The notes: generated by a model not told the origin, from the letters alone. A stretch of DNA of 51,078 bases from Mycolicibacterium septicum DSM 44393 (GCF_000455325.1 NZ_HG322951.1:3063682-3114759), one strand, 5' to 3'. Positions 26,530 to 37,230 are shown, counted from the first letter of the stretch. Numbers and translations: made by a program.

Positions 26530-27924
26530 TCAGGTTTCCTGACAGTCGGTTTCGTCGTCTCCCTCGGCAGGATCGTCGTCGGCCAGATATCTCTGGGGAT
26601 GGTGGTGGTTGTTGATGCGGGATTGGCCGGTGTCCAGTAATGGCGGAGGGATCCATTCGCATTGGCCGTGGCTGTTGATGCGGGTAGTCCATTTGCCGGG
26701 GCCGACCAGTCGTTGGTCGGGCCCGCAGCCCAGGGCGAGTTCGTCGATGTTGGTGCGCCCGCCCTTGGCGAAGTCTTGTTGGGCGTGGTGGGCCTGGGAT
26801 CGATTCGCGGGTGCGGTACAGCCGGGGCGGGTGCAGCCGCGATCCCGCGCGAACAGCATCAACCGCTGGGCCGGGGTGGCGATACGTCGTGTTCTGCCGA
26901 GGTGCAGCGGCAGGTTCGTGTGTTTGTCGTAGATGGCCAGGTAGTGCCAGGCGTGGGCGGCCAGGCGGATCACATCGGGGATGGACATTCTGGTGCCGCT
27001 GGTCGTCACTGCGGTCCCGGCCCCGGCGTGCAGTTCTTGCAGGGTGGTGGTGACCACGATCGAGACCGGTAGCCCGTTGTGCTGGCCGAGGTCTCCAGAC
27101 ATCAGCGCGTTGCGGGTCATGGTGAGCAGAGCGTCGTGGGTGCGCTGGGCGGGGTTGCGGGTGTCGGCGTCGATCTGTTCTTGCGTGGGCCTGCCACTGG
27201 TGCAGGGTTTTTCGTCGTCAGGGTTGCACATGCCCGGTGCCGCTGTTTTGGCGTTGACCGCGTCAAGGCCGGCGCGCAGCTCGGGGTTGATCCAGCCGGA
27301 GATGCGGGAGGATCCGTCGGGCTGTTGGGGGCCGATCATGATCCCGCGGCGTCGGGCGCACTGTTCGTCGGCGGGCTCAGGCCCGTCCTGATTCAGCAGG
27401 TAGAGGGCCTCGTTGACCGATTGCTGCAGGGTCTCGGGGGCGTTCTCGGCGGCGACGGCGACCAGTTTCTCCTCGAACCGGGACCGCGTGGGCGCATCGA
27501 CCCAGGACGGGCATTTGCGAAAGAACGACTCGAGGATTTCGATGTGGTCGGCGCTGACCCAGCCGCCGGCCTGGGCGGCCGCGGTCGCTGCCCGCAGCGG
27601 CGGCAATGGCTCCCCGGAGATCGATGTCCGGGGAGCGAAGTTCAGTGCGTCGCGGTAGCGCCTGCGGGTCTCGGTCCCCGACACCCGCAGGCGGATACGC
27701 AGGGCTTCGGGCCAGGATTTTGCTCCGACCCGGGCCGGAGTGCTCTGCTCGGCCAATGCCGCGATCGCAGGGTGTTCGACGGTGGGGATCACGTTGCGGA
27801 CGTGCTGTAGGCCTGAGCAGACATCCAGCAATTCGGCGGGGGACAACGCGGTGAACGGCAGCTCCTGCAGGTCGGCGACCGCGGCCGTCAACGCGGCGAG
27901 CTTGTCGGTCACCCCGCATTCCAT
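26530..27924 (-). CDS. 13E12-type DUF222/HNH endonuclease-like protein
   Basis: This 464-residue member of the mycobacterial 13E12 repeat family has an N-terminal DUF222 region (about 1-330, e.g. SPAELLDVCSGLQHVRNVIPTVEHPAIAALAEQ) and a C-terminal HNH region with CTRPGCTAPANRSQAHHAQQDFAKGGRTNIDELALGC. The usual final histidine pair (CxxHH) is replaced by CGPDQ, as in some family members, so nuclease activity is uncertain. ATG 27924 lies 3 bases past a perfect SOS box, so transcription may be leaderless and LexA-controlled; GTG 27912 is the alternative start. The upstream extension of the open frame over dapB is not coding. Family members are multicopy and act as recombination targets. Confidence 0.85.
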   Translation of the reverse strand: MECGVTDKLAALTAAVADLQELPFTALSPAELLDVCSGLQHVRNVIPTVEHPAIAALAEQSTPARVGAKSWPEALRIRLRVSGTETRRRYRDALNFAPRTSISGEPLPPLRAATAAAQAGGWVSADHIEILESFFRKCPSWVDAPTRSRFEEKLVAVAAENAPETLQQSVNEALYLLNQDGPEPADEQCARRRGIMIGPQQPDGSSRISGWINPELRAGLDAVNAKTAAPGMCNPDDEKPCTSGRPTQEQIDADTRNPAQRTHDALLTMTRNALMSGDLGQHNGLPVSIVVTTTLQELHAGAGTAVTTSGTRMSIPDVIRLAAHAWHYLAIYDKHTNLPLHLGRTRRIATPAQRLMLFARDRGCTRPGCTAPANRSQAHHAQQDFAKGGRTNIDELALGCGPDQRLVGPGKWTTRINSHGQCEWIPPPLLDTGQSRINNHHHPQRYLADDDPAEGDDETDCQET

Positions 27925-27927
27925 AAA

Positions 27928-27943
27928 TCGAACACTAGTTCGA
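27928..27943. promoter_or_regulatory. Mycobacterial SOS (LexA) box
   Basis: TCGAACACTAGTTCGA matches the mycobacterial LexA consensus TCGAAC-N4-GTTCGA at every position, and the palindrome extends one more base pair each side. It lies 3 bp upstream of the HNH gene start and about 107 bp from dapB, so the HNH gene is the likely target. Confidence 0.88.
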
Positions 27944-27969
27944 TACTCTGACAGCTTTGGCCGATTTGA

Positions 27970-29251
<1,282 letters not shown>

Positions 29252-29255
<4 letters not shown>

Positions 29256-29707
29256 CGAAGACACTGCTGGTGGTGCATCACACGCCGTCTCCGGCGACGC
29301 GAGAGCTCCTGGAAGCAGTGCTGGCCGGAACGCGCGATCCGGACATCTCGGGCGTCACGATCGAATCGAAGCCCGCGTTAGCTGCGACCGTCACGGACAT
29401 GTTGTCCGCCGACGGCTATTTGTTCGGTACCACAGCGAATTTCGGCTATATGAGCGGTGCCCTCAAGCACTTCTTCGATACCGTGTACTACCCGAGCCTC
29501 GATCACGTGGCCGGGCGTCCGTACGGGCTGTGGGTGCACGGCAACAACGACACCGTCGGTGCGGCGGGTGCGGTCGACAAGATCGTGACCGGGCTGGCGT
29601 TGGTCAAAGCGGCTGACGTGCTTGAAGTTACGGGTGTGGTCGACGCCGGAGTCCGGGAACGGGCTTACGAGCTGGGCGGCACCCTGGCGGCAACCCTGAT
29701 GGAGTGA
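29252..29707 (+). CDS. Flavodoxin-like/NAD(P)H-dependent oxidoreductase family protein
   Basis: The 151-residue protein has a flavodoxin fold: TKTLLVVHHTPSPATRELLEAVLAG (phosphate-loop strand), ADGYLFGTTANFGYMSGALKHFFDTVYYP (typical of the FMN reductase/WrbA-like superfamily) and GLWVHGNNDTVGAAGAV. These suggest FMN binding. It overlaps the preceding membrane protein gene by 4 bases and belongs to the dapB operon. The electron partner and substrate are unknown. Confidence 0.82.
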
Positions 29708-29719
29708 TGGAGGGACGTA

Positions 29720-30184
29720 ATGCCAGGAATCGCTGATCTCGCGCTGGGGGCGGCGCCCATCGCCGGTGGTGCGCTGTTGGGAGCGGCCGCAGGCAATCTC
29801 AAGCCACCGGACGTCCGCGGTTTGATCGCCAAGGATTTCGACCTGCTGGCCAAGATCCCGCCCGAGCAGACCGAGCGGCGAGCCCGGTTCCAGGCCAGCA
29901 TCGACCGCCGCATCGACGAACTCATCGATGCCGGCGACCGCACCCGCGAAATCCGTGAGGCCGCGATGTCCTACCGCGGCAACTGGCGCGACATCCTGGT
30001 GTTCGTCTGTGCGCTGCTGTTCACGTTCATCTGGTGGAACGTCAGCCACAGCCGGCCGAACTGGACGCTGACCTTCGTCGTGATGATCATCGTTTCGGTG
30101 GCCGCAGCCATCTACGCGGGCCGTGGTATCGCCCGGGCGATCAACACCTACCTGCACCGCAACGACGAGAAACCGCGGGCCTGA
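29720..30184 (+). CDS. Hypothetical membrane protein
   Basis: This 154-residue protein is not recognised beyond its topology. It has a short hydrophobic glycine/alanine-rich N-terminal stretch (residues 5-26), a charged central helix (TERRARFQASIDRRIDELIDAGDRTREIREAA, about 50-83) likely to be a coiled coil, and two transmembrane helices (about 92-108 and 117-133) before a basic tail. It lies 12 bases after the flavodoxin-like gene and is probably the last gene of the dapB operon. The next gene converges with 7 bases between. Confidence 0.7.
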   Translation: MPGIADLALGAAPIAGGALLGAAAGNLKPPDVRGLIAKDFDLLAKIPPEQTERRARFQASIDRRIDELIDAGDRTREIREAAMSYRGNWRDILVFVCALLFTFIWWNVSHSRPNWTLTFVVMIIVSVAAAIYAGRGIARAINTYLHRNDEKPRA

Positions 30185-30191
30185 GCGAACC

Positions 30192-31109
30192 TCAGTAGTG
30201 GTACGTGTCGGACGGGGCCGGCACGTGATCCGGATCGTCGCTGTACTCGGGTTCGTGGATGCCGTACGCCCTGGCCAGATCGAGGATCTTGTTGGCCCGG
30301 GCGATACGGGGTAGGTCCGACCCGTTGCGAATCTCCCCGCCGTCGCGCTGGAATTCGGCGAAAAACTCCTTGGCCCAGCTGATTTCGTCTTGAGACGGTG
30401 CCAGGCCCTCGTTGACCGTCGGGCACTGGTCAGGGGTCAGGCAGATCTTGCCGGTCATGCCGAACTCGGCCGAGACCGCGGTGGCCTCCGACAGCCGCAG
30501 GGCACTGGACCCCACTGTGGGGCCGTCGATGGCGCCGGGAAGCCCGGCGGCCTTGGCTGCGATGGTGAACCGTGACCGCGCGTATGCCAGAGTTGCCGGG
30601 TTGTCGCCGAAACCGGTGTCACGCCGGAAGTCGCCGATGCCGAACGCGAGCCGGAATGCTCCCTTGGCAGAGGCGATCTCGGTGATCCGTTCGAGGCCGC
30701 GCGCGGTCTCGACCAAGGCGACGATCGGCACATCGGGCAGGCGGCGGGCGGTCTCGGTGACATGGTCCACCGACTCGACCATGGCCAGCATGACGCCGCC
30801 GACCGATGTGCCGGCCAGCATCTCCAGGTCATCGGCCCACCACGGGGTGCCGAAGCCGTTGATCCGGACCCAGTCGCTGTTGTCGTCGGCCAGCCACCGC
30901 GTCACCTTCTCGCGCGCGGCGACCTTGTCCTTGGGGGCCACCGCATCCTCGATGTCGAGGACGACGATGTCGGCGCGGGAGCGTGCCGCGGGAGCGAACC
31001 GCTCATACTGTGCGCCGTTTACCAGCAACCAGCTCCGGGCCAGTACCGGGTCGATGCGAAATCCGGGCTCGGTGGGATGGGACTCATCGGAGAAGGGCTG
31101 GTCATACAC
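30192..31109 (-). CDS. HpcH/HpaI aldolase family CoA-ester lyase (CitE-like)
   Basis: The 305-residue TIM-barrel protein shows the citrate lyase beta/malyl-CoA lyase pattern: RSWLLVNGAQYERFAPAARSRADIVVLDIEDAVAPKDKVAAR, WVRINGFGTPWWADDLEML, VALVETARGLERI, and the late GMTGKICLTPDQCP with the conserved lysine. The conserved Asp-Glu metal ligands (DIEDAV, VETA) are present. It is likely to cleave or form a 3-hydroxyacyl-CoA such as malyl- or citramalyl-CoA; stand-alone CitE-like enzymes in mycobacteria are not citrate lyases. It starts at GTG 31109. Confidence 0.87.
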   Translation of the reverse strand: MYDQPFSDESHPTEPGFRIDPVLARSWLLVNGAQYERFAPAARSRADIVVLDIEDAVAPKDKVAAREKVTRWLADDNSDWVRINGFGTPWWADDLEMLAGTSVGGVMLAMVESVDHVTETARRLPDVPIVALVETARGLERITEIASAKGAFRLAFGIGDFRRDTGFGDNPATLAYARSRFTIAAKAAGLPGAIDGPTVGSSALRLSEATAVSAEFGMTGKICLTPDQCPTVNEGLAPSQDEISWAKEFFAEFQRDGGEIRNGSDLPRIARANKILDLARAYGIHEPEYSDDPDHVPAPSDTYHY

Positions 31110-31131
31110 GCCGTCAATCGTCGCCTACGGC

Positions 31132-31881
31132 CTATGCCGGGGCGAAAGCGGCCCCGAACACCCGCTCGGTGTTCTCCCAGTGCCGCTTTGCGGCGGCCTC
31201 GTCGTACACCGCCGCATGATCGGGCACCGCGAAGCCGTGTGCTGCGGGATAGAACTCGATGGTGTGGTCGACGGCGGCGCCGGACAGCGCGTCCTCCAAC
31301 CTCTTGCCGTCGTCCTCGGTGAAGGAGGCGTCGTTCTCGGCTGCGGCCACGTAGACCACGGCCTGGATCTTGTCGGCCAGCAGGTGGGGGCTGTCCGGGT
31401 CGTCGGCGACTGCCAGCCGGCCGCCGTGGAACGACAGCGCGGCCGCGACCCGCTCCGGAACCCGGGTGGCGACGATCAGGGAGGCCCGCCCGCCCATGCA
31501 GTAGCCCGTGGTGCCGAACTTCTCCCCGGTGACATCCGGCCGGGCCGCGAGGTAGTCGAAGAACGCCTCGGCGTCGGCGGCGAAGACCTCCGGGGTGAGA
31601 GTGCTCATCAGCTCGAAGAGCTGCTTGCGCTGCTCCTGGTCGGTGAACACGGTGTTGAGGTCGAACGGTCCCCAGCCCGGGGTGCGGTAGTAGACGTCGG
31701 GTACCAGCACGACGTAACCGAATCCGGCCAGCTCGGCCGCCATCTCTTCCATGGTGGGTCGCAGGCCGCCGGCGTCCGGGAACAAAACGACCCCAGGCCA
31801 GGGGCCGTCTCCCTCCGGCGTGGCGACGGTGACGCGGCAGGTGCCATCAGCGGTGGTGATCGTGTCTGTGGTGGTCGGCAT
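31132..31881 (-). CDS. Dienelactone hydrolase family protein
   Basis: This is a 249-residue alpha/beta hydrolase. The catalytic cysteine is in TTGYCMGGRASLI, with the earlier PDAGGLRPTMEEMAAELA and VVLVPDVYYR strands, and the His is in PAAHGFAVPD. The start ATG 31881 (MPTTTDTITTADG) gives the usual length. It is divergent from thyA with 42 bp between, and the same gene precedes thyA in M. tuberculosis. The substrate is unknown; annotated family members hydrolyse lactones and small esters. Confidence 0.87.
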   Translation of the reverse strand: MPTTTDTITTADGTCRVTVATPEGDGPWPGVVLFPDAGGLRPTMEEMAAELAGFGYVVLVPDVYYRTPGWGPFDLNTVFTDQEQRKQLFELMSTLTPEVFAADAEAFFDYLAARPDVTGEKFGTTGYCMGGRASLIVATRVPERVAAALSFHGGRLAVADDPDSPHLLADKIQAVVYVAAAENDASFTEDDGKRLEDALSGAAVDHTIEFYPAAHGFAVPDHAAVYDEAAAKRHWENTERVFGAAFAPA

Positions 31882-31923
31882 GGCTACCGTTCTACTCCCC
31901 GTGACGGCACGTAAGCTGAGGGT

Positions 31924-32724
31924 GTGCCGATCCAGACCCCCTACGAGGACCTGTTGCGGAAGGTGACCGAGCAGGGGGTGGTGAAATCCGATCGCACCGG
32001 TACCGGCACCCGCAGTCTGTTCGGGCACCAGATGCGTTACGACCTGGCCGCGGGCTTTCCGTTGATCACCACCAAGAAGGTGCACACCAAATCGGTCATC
32101 TACGAGCTGCTGTGGTTCCTGCGCGGAGATTCCAACGTGCGGTGGCTGCAGGAGCACGGCGTGACGATCTGGGATGAATGGGCCAGCGAGACAGGCGATC
32201 TCGGCCCGGTTTATGGCGTGCAGTGGCGATCGTGGCCGACTCCGTCAGGTGAACACATCGACCAGATCTCCAACGCCCTCGATCTGCTCAAGCGTGATCC
32301 CGATTCGCGGCGCAACATCGTCTCGGCCTGGAATGTCGGCGAGATCCCGCAGATGGCGCTGCCGCCGTGCCACGCCTTCTTCCAGTTCTATGTGGCTGAC
32401 GGGAAGCTGTCCTGCCAGCTCTACCAGCGCAGCGCAGACCTCTTCCTGGGTGTGCCGTTCAACATCGCCAGCTACGCCCTGCTGACCCACATGATGGCGG
32501 CGCAGGCCGGGCTGGGCGTCGGCGAGTTCGTCTGGACGGGTGGCGACTGCCACATCTACGACAACCACGTCGAGCAGGTGGCCCTGCAGCTCGGCCGCGA
32601 GCCCCGGCCATATCCGGAACTCGTTCTGGCGCAGCGGGATTCGATATTCGACTACACCTATGATGACATCGCGATCGTGAACTACGATCCGCACCCGGCG
32701 ATCAAGGCTCCTGTCGCTGTATGA
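31924..32724 (+). CDS. thyA: Thymidylate synthase ThyA
   Basis: ThyA makes dTMP from dUMP using methylenetetrahydrofolate as methyl and hydride donor, yielding dihydrofolate. The 266-residue protein has the folate-site Arg in [20 protein letters not shown], the catalytic Cys149 in [34 protein letters not shown] and [12 protein letters not shown]. It starts at GTG 31924 and overlaps dfrA by ATGA, pairing dihydrofolate production with its reduction. The window also encodes the unrelated flavin-dependent ThyX. Confidence 0.97.
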   Translation: MPIQTPYEDLLRKVTEQGVVKSDRTGTGTRSLFGHQMRYDLAAGFPLITTKKVHTKSVIYELLWFLRGDSNVRWLQEHGVTIWDEWASETGDLGPVYGVQWRSWPTPSGEHIDQISNALDLLKRDPDSRRNIVSAWNVGEIPQMALPPCHAFFQFYVADGKLSCQLYQRSADLFLGVPFNIASYALLTHMMAAQAGLGVGEFVWTGGDCHIYDNHVEQVALQLGREPRPYPELVLAQRDSIFDYTYDDIAIVNYDPHPAIKAPVAV

Positions 32725-33212
32725 CCGATGATCTTCGAGCCCTGTCGATGATCTGGGCCCAGTCGACCTCTGGTGTCATCGGCCGGGACAACGACATCCC
32801 GTGGCACTTGCCGGAGGATCAGGCCCGGTTCAAGCAACTCACCCTCGGGCAAACCGTGGTGATGGGCCGCCTGACGTGGGAATCGTTGCCCGCCAAGGTC
32901 CGTCCGTTGCCTGGGCGGCGCAACGTCGTCATCACCCGCGACCCCGGGTACGTGGCGGAAGGCGCCGAGGTGCTCACCGGACTCGATGACGTCTTCCGGG
33001 GCTGGGTGATCGGCGGGGCCCAGATCTATGCACAGGCGCTTCCGCACGCCGTCCGGTGCGAGGTGACCGAGATCGACGTCGACCTGCCGGCCGTCGAGGG
33101 GGATGCGTTGGCGCCGATGCTCGACGACTCGTGGACCAAGACCACCGGGGAGTGGATGACCAGCAGCTCGGGACTTCGGTACCGGTTCTGCAGCTACGTG
33201 CGGGCGCGGTAG
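32721..33212 (+). CDS. dfrA: Dihydrofolate reductase
   Basis: DfrA reduces the dihydrofolate released by ThyA. The 163-residue protein has [34 protein letters not shown] with the catalytic Asp33, [12 protein letters not shown], the NADPH-binding [11 protein letters not shown] and [15 protein letters not shown], and the C-terminal [10 protein letters not shown]. The ATG overlaps the thyA stop by 4 bases. Its last 19 bases overlap the end of the convergent DUF4303 gene. It is the target of trimethoprim-type antifolates by family knowledge. Confidence 0.97.
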   Translation: MTDDLRALSMIWAQSTSGVIGRDNDIPWHLPEDQARFKQLTLGQTVVMGRLTWESLPAKVRPLPGRRNVVITRDPGYVAEGAEVLTGLDDVFRGWVIGGAQIYAQALPHAVRCEVTEIDVDLPAVEGDALAPMLDDSWTKTTGEWMTSSSGLRYRFCSYVRAR

Positions 33213-34435
33213 CCGGCGAGCCGGCGTACCTCGCTGTCGGGGTCTTCCGCGGCCAGCTTGTCGATCCGTTTCTCCAGGGCCTTCACCTCGTCGCTGTCGA
33301 GGTTGCCCGGGCCCATGGGGCCGATCAGATCGCAGATGACGATGACCGCGTGGCGACGGATCACCGGCTCGGCATGCTCGAGCCCCGGCCGGACGCCGGG
33401 GAGGTCGGCGAGGTCGAGCGTGCAATATCCGCGCCCCGGCTTCAGGTCCTCTGCCACGATCGCCGCGACGGCCGGATCGGCGAGCCCGGCGGCCAGCAGC
33501 GTGTAGTCCAGCGGCGGGTGCCCCCGCCCGTGATCGCGGAACGAACGGTACGGCGCGGCGACCGCGGCCGACCTGCTACCGGCAGGCAGTTCGGTGCGGG
33601 CCAACACCTCCAGGCCGACGCCGAGGCGGCCCAGGGCAGTCGACACCCAGTCGTGGGCGTTGCCGCGCAGCGGTAGCGCTGCCCACAGTGCGTCCAACAC
33701 CTCGGGCGTCGCGATGTTCAGGTCCGCGAGGAGTTTGGCGCCCGTCCAGGCGGTCTCGGGGTGGCCGAGTGCCGCAATTCCGACCGGCACCGCAGCGGTA
33801 CCGGTGTCGAGCAGGAGCTCGGTCGCGCGCTCCCGACCGAGTTCGGTGGGCGGCCCGGGGGCCAGACCGGCTGCTGCCGCCAGTGCGTTCACCCGTTGCT
33901 CAACCGGCATGGCCAGTACGGTTCGTTCGGTCTCGGCCGCTGCGACGTACTCGGGAAAGTGCCGCCGCAGTTCGTCGGCGGTCAATGAACGAACGAGAAG
34001 GTCCGCGTCCTCGTCGTCGAGGTAGACCACCGCATCGGCGGGCAGGGTTCCGTCGGCGATCAGCGTCGTGCGGGTTCGGGCGGCGATGTTGAGCATCGCC
34101 ACGGCGAACCGGTCCCATTCCTGTTCCCACTGCGCGCGGGGCAGCCCGGTGACGGCTGCGCTGAGCCGCTCACCCCACTGCGAATCGGTGTCGGCCCACT
34201 CGTAGTGCTGGTATTCCCAGTCGGGCGGGCTGAACCGGCAGTCCGGGTCATCGACCGACTCCTCGGTGGCCAGCGCCAGGTTGGGGAGGTAGATCACCCC
34301 GGTGGTCTCGGCGTAGAACTCGCTGAACGCCGCTGCATACGGCGTCTCGGCGTCGGCCGTTTCGACCATCTCCCGGACCGCCGTCGCGGCGGCCAGGCTC
34401 AAATCCGTCTCGAACGCTTCCCAGTCGAACGCCAC
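33194..34435 (-). CDS. DUF4303 protein with HEAT-like C-terminal half
   Basis: This 413-residue protein begins [24 protein letters not shown] at GTG 34435. The first ~170 residues resemble DUF4303 ([43 protein letters not shown]), a family seen among polymorphic-toxin immunity proteins. The C-terminal half is helical repeats of HEAT/armadillo type ([47 protein letters not shown]). It is not obviously membrane-bound. Its 3' end overlaps dfrA, and its upstream side carries a 34-bp tandem repeat that may affect its promoter. Whether an immunity function applies is speculative. Confidence 0.7.
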   Translation of the reverse strand: MAFDWEAFETDLSLAAATAVREMVETADAETPYAAAFSEFYAETTGVIYLPNLALATEESVDDPDCRFSPPDWEYQHYEWADTDSQWGERLSAAVTGLPRAQWEQEWDRFAVAMLNIAARTRTTLIADGTLPADAVVYLDDEDADLLVRSLTADELRRHFPEYVAAAETERTVLAMPVEQRVNALAAAAGLAPGPPTELGRERATELLLDTGTAAVPVGIAALGHPETAWTGAKLLADLNIATPEVLDALWAALPLRGNAHDWVSTALGRLGVGLEVLARTELPAGSRSAAVAAPYRSFRDHGRGHPPLDYTLLAAGLADPAVAAIVAEDLKPGRGYCTLDLADLPGVRPGLEHAEPVIRRHAVIVICDLIGPMGPGNLDSDEVKALEKRIDKLAAEDPDSEVRRLAGYRART

Positions 34436-34446
34436 GCGGACCAGTA

Positions 34447-34582
34447 TCGCTCCAATCCGCTCCGCTACTTGTCGGTGCCTTCGCTCCAATCCGCTCCGCT
34501 ACTTGTCGGTGCCTTCGCTCCAATCCGCTCCGCTACTTGTCGGTGCCTTCGCTCCAATCCGCTCCGCTACTTGTCGGGCCCT
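34447..34582. repeat. VNTR: four 34-bp tandem units
   Basis: Units start at 34447, 34481, 34515 and 34549. The first three are identical and begin TCGCTCCAATCCGCTCCGCT; the fourth differs only near its end (GGGCCCT for GGTGCCT). The array fills most of the 164-bp gap between two divergent genes (DUF4303 and YcaQ-like), starting 12 bp from one start codon and ending 17 bp from the other. There are no unique spacers, so it is not a CRISPR array. Confidence 0.95.
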
Positions 34583-34599
34583 TAGGGAACGATGGCGGG

Positions 34600-35802
34600 G
34601 TGGCCACACTGACTACGACGCAGGCCCGCCGCATCGCCATCGCCGCGCAGGGTTTTCACGAATCCAAACCCCGCGGGCCGGTCACCCGTGCGCATCTGCG
34701 CAAGCTGATCTCCCGGATTCAGGTGCTGCAGCTGGATTCGGTATCGGTGGCGGTGCGGGCGCACTACGCTCCCGTGTTCAGCCGGCTGGGACCGTACGAC
34801 CGCGACGCATTGGACCGGGCGGCGTGGTCGCACAGCGCGCGTTCACCCCGGCTGCTGGTGGAGTACTGGGCACACGAGGCCGCATTGATGGCCGTCGAGG
34901 ATTGGCCGCTGCTGCGGTGGCGCATGCGTGAGTACACCCACGGCCGGTGGGGCACCGAGATCGTTCGGAAGAACCCCAAGCTGGCCGAGGACATCGTCGC
35001 CGCCGTCGCCGAACTCGGGCCGTCGACCGCCGGACAGATCGAGGCCCACCTGGAATCGGAGCCGCGCGGCCGCAAGGGACCGTGGTGGGACCGCAGCGAG
35101 ACCAAGTGGGTGGCCGAGGCATTGTGGTCGTCGGGTGTGTTGACGGCGGCGACGCGCGTGGGGTTCGCCCGGCACTACGACCTCACCGAACGGGTGCTGC
35201 CACCGGAGGTACTGGCCCGGGAGGTCGGCGACGAGGAGGCGGTGCGCGAGCTCGCGCTCCGGGCCGCCACCGCGCTGGGCGTCGGCACCGAGGCCGACAT
35301 CCGTGACTACTTCCGGATGGGGGCCAGACAGGTCAAGCCGGCCATCGCCAAACTGGTGGCCGACGGCGAGCTGGAGCCCGTCGACATCGACGGAACCCCG
35401 GCGTATCTCCGCGCGGGCCAGGCCGTGCCGCGCCGTGACCGCGGGACAGCGCTGCTGTGCCCGTTCGACCCGTTGATCTTCTTCCGCCCCCGGGTGGAGC
35501 GGTTGTTCGATTTCCACTACCGGATCGAGATCTACACACCCGCGCCCAAACGCCAATTCGGTTACTACGTATGGCCGTTCCTGCTGGACGGTGAACTGGT
35601 GGCGCGGGTGGACCTGAAACGAACCGACGCGGCGCTGCAGGTGCCTGGCGCGTTCATGGAGAACGGCCAGGACCCCGCGCGGGTGGCGGAGGCCCTGGCC
35701 GTCGAGCTGAGGACGATGGCGTCGTGGCTGGGGGTGGGCGAGGTCGAGGTGGGGGGCCGTGGCGACCTCGCCGAGCCGTTACGTCGCCGGTTCCTCAGCT
35801 AG
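34600..35802 (+). CDS. Winged-helix protein of the YcaQ/AlkX-like family (HTH_42)
   Basis: This 400-residue protein has multiple winged-helix units in the arrangement of the YcaQ family: TTQARRIAIAAQGF, RAHLRKLISRIQVLQLDSVSVAVRAHYAPVFSRLGPYD, then LVEYWAHEAALMAVEDWPLLRWRM. QxD and WxHxA motifs of this type mark the family; YcaQ/AlkX are DNA glycosylases that unhook interstrand crosslinks. The residues QLDSV and EYWAHEA fit that signature. The start GTG 34600 was preferred because the upstream in-frame codons fall in the tandem repeat. It overlaps the convergent permease gene by 24 bases. Confidence 0.82.
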   Translation: MATLTTTQARRIAIAAQGFHESKPRGPVTRAHLRKLISRIQVLQLDSVSVAVRAHYAPVFSRLGPYDRDALDRAAWSHSARSPRLLVEYWAHEAALMAVEDWPLLRWRMREYTHGRWGTEIVRKNPKLAEDIVAAVAELGPSTAGQIEAHLESEPRGRKGPWWDRSETKWVAEALWSSGVLTAATRVGFARHYDLTERVLPPEVLAREVGDEEAVRELALRAATALGVGTEADIRDYFRMGARQVKPAIAKLVADGELEPVDIDGTPAYLRAGQAVPRRDRGTALLCPFDPLIFFRPRVERLFDFHYRIEIYTPAPKRQFGYYVWPFLLDGELVARVDLKRTDAALQVPGAFMENGQDPARVAEALAVELRTMASWLGVGEVEVGGRGDLAEPLRRRFLS

Positions 35803-37185
35803 CTCGGGGACCCCGCGTCCTCGGATCATGTTGGTGACGAAGATGATCGCGCCGATCACGAGCCAGACGATGCCGCCGATCTTGGCCAGCGCGTCGGCGT
35901 TGATCAACACGTAGCCGATGATCAGGAAGCCGATGGTCGGCACCACGAGGTGCAGCAGGTAGTTCTTCGACTTCTGGCGCACCAGGTAGTACCAGATGAC
36001 CGAGGCGTGCAGCAGGCAGAAGCCGAACAGCGCACCGAAATTCACCAGCGACGAGATCAATCCGATCTGACCGACGAAGAACAGCACCAGCACCAGGCTC
36101 AGGGCGCTGACCACCAGGATGGCTGCGATCGGCACCTTGCGGGAGCTGATCGTGGACAGGAATGCGGGCAGCTGGCGGTCGCGGCTCATCGAGAACAGCA
36201 ACCGGCTGGTGGCGGCCTGGGCGGCCATCGCGTTGGCGAAACCGACGGCCAGCACGTTGACCACGAAGAACGCGTTCATCCAGCCGGTGCTCGACGCGGC
36301 CTGCACCAGCAGGAAGAACGCGTTGCCCACCTCGTCGTCGCTGAACGATTCGCGGCCGCCGGCCAGCAGGCTGGCCAGCCAGGTCTGGGTGATGAACAGG
36401 AACGCCACCACGAACAGGGCCACGATCATCGCCCGGCCGGCCGGGTTCTTCTTACCGGTCGATTCCTCGGCCAGTGTCGAGATGCCGTCGAAGCCCAGGA
36501 AGCTCAGCACCGCGATCGACAGCGCGGCCGCGATCAACGGTGCGGTGACCACCTCGGAGTTCCAGATCGGCAGCACGCTCCACCCGACATCGGGGAGTGA
36601 CTGTCCGTTGATGGCGCGTACCGCGATGATCACGAACAGCACGACGAAAACCAGCTCCACGGCGAGAAATACGCGGTTGACGAGCTTGAGCGATCCCACG
36701 CCGAGCAGGTTGATGATCGTGTTCACCACCACGAAGACGATCGCCCACACCCAGCGCGGAGTGTCCGGGAAGAGTCCGACCATCGATTCGGCGGCGAAGA
36801 CGTAGAGCAGTGTGGGGATCAACAGGTAGTCGAGCAGGATGGCCCAGCCGGCGAAGAAGCCCAGGCCGGGGTGGATCCCGCGGCCCACATAGGCGTACAC
36901 CGATCCCGCCAACGGGAACGACTTGGCCATCTGGGAGTAGGCCAGCGCGGTGAACACCATCGCGATCAGCCCGATCAGGTAGACCAGCGGCACCATGCCC
37001 GACGCGCTGTTGTAGACCGTCCCGAAGATGGTCCACGGTGCGATGGGCACCATGAAGACCAGGCCGTAGACGATGAGGTCGGCCGTGGAGACGGAGCGGC
37101 TGAGTTCCTGCTTGTAGCCGAATGATTCGAGATCGCGTTGCCCTTCACCGGTGGTGAGATGGGCGGCGGCCGCTTCGGTTGCCAT
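35779..37185 (-). CDS. APC-superfamily amino acid permease
   Basis: This is a 468-residue integral membrane transporter with about 12 hydrophobic helices. APC features include TADLIVYGLVFMVPIAPWTIFG (helix 1), the substrate-site segment AKSFPLAGSVYAYVGRGIHPGLGFFAGWAILLDYLLIPTLL, and helix 6 IAVLSFLGFDGISTLAEEST, where GFDGIS/EE is typical of the putrescine/ethanolamine-type subgroup. It starts at ATG 37185. A proline iminopeptidase lies 45 bp upstream on the same strand, so the two may be cotranscribed and import peptide breakdown products. The substrate is not determined. Confidence 0.88.
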   Translation of the reverse strand: MATEAAAAHLTTGEGQRDLESFGYKQELSRSVSTADLIVYGLVFMVPIAPWTIFGTVYNSASGMVPLVYLIGLIAMVFTALAYSQMAKSFPLAGSVYAYVGRGIHPGLGFFAGWAILLDYLLIPTLLYVFAAESMVGLFPDTPRWVWAIVFVVVNTIINLLGVGSLKLVNRVFLAVELVFVVLFVIIAVRAINGQSLPDVGWSVLPIWNSEVVTAPLIAAALSIAVLSFLGFDGISTLAEESTGKKNPAGRAMIVALFVVAFLFITQTWLASLLAGGRESFSDDEVGNAFFLLVQAASSTGWMNAFFVVNVLAVGFANAMAAQAATSRLLFSMSRDRQLPAFLSTISSRKVPIAAILVVSALSLVLVLFFVGQIGLISSLVNFGALFGFCLLHASVIWYYLVRQKSKNYLLHLVVPTIGFLIIGYVLINADALAKIGGIVWLVIGAIIFVTNMIRGRGVPELAEEPAT

Positions 37186-37230
37186 GGCGTTCCTGTCGGA
37201 GTCGAAGGGTCGGAGTCGAGGGGATGTAGG

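Noticed and set aside
34447..34582. Tandem repeat considered as a CRISPR array
   Set aside because: The units are contiguous with no unique spacers and no cas genes are nearby.
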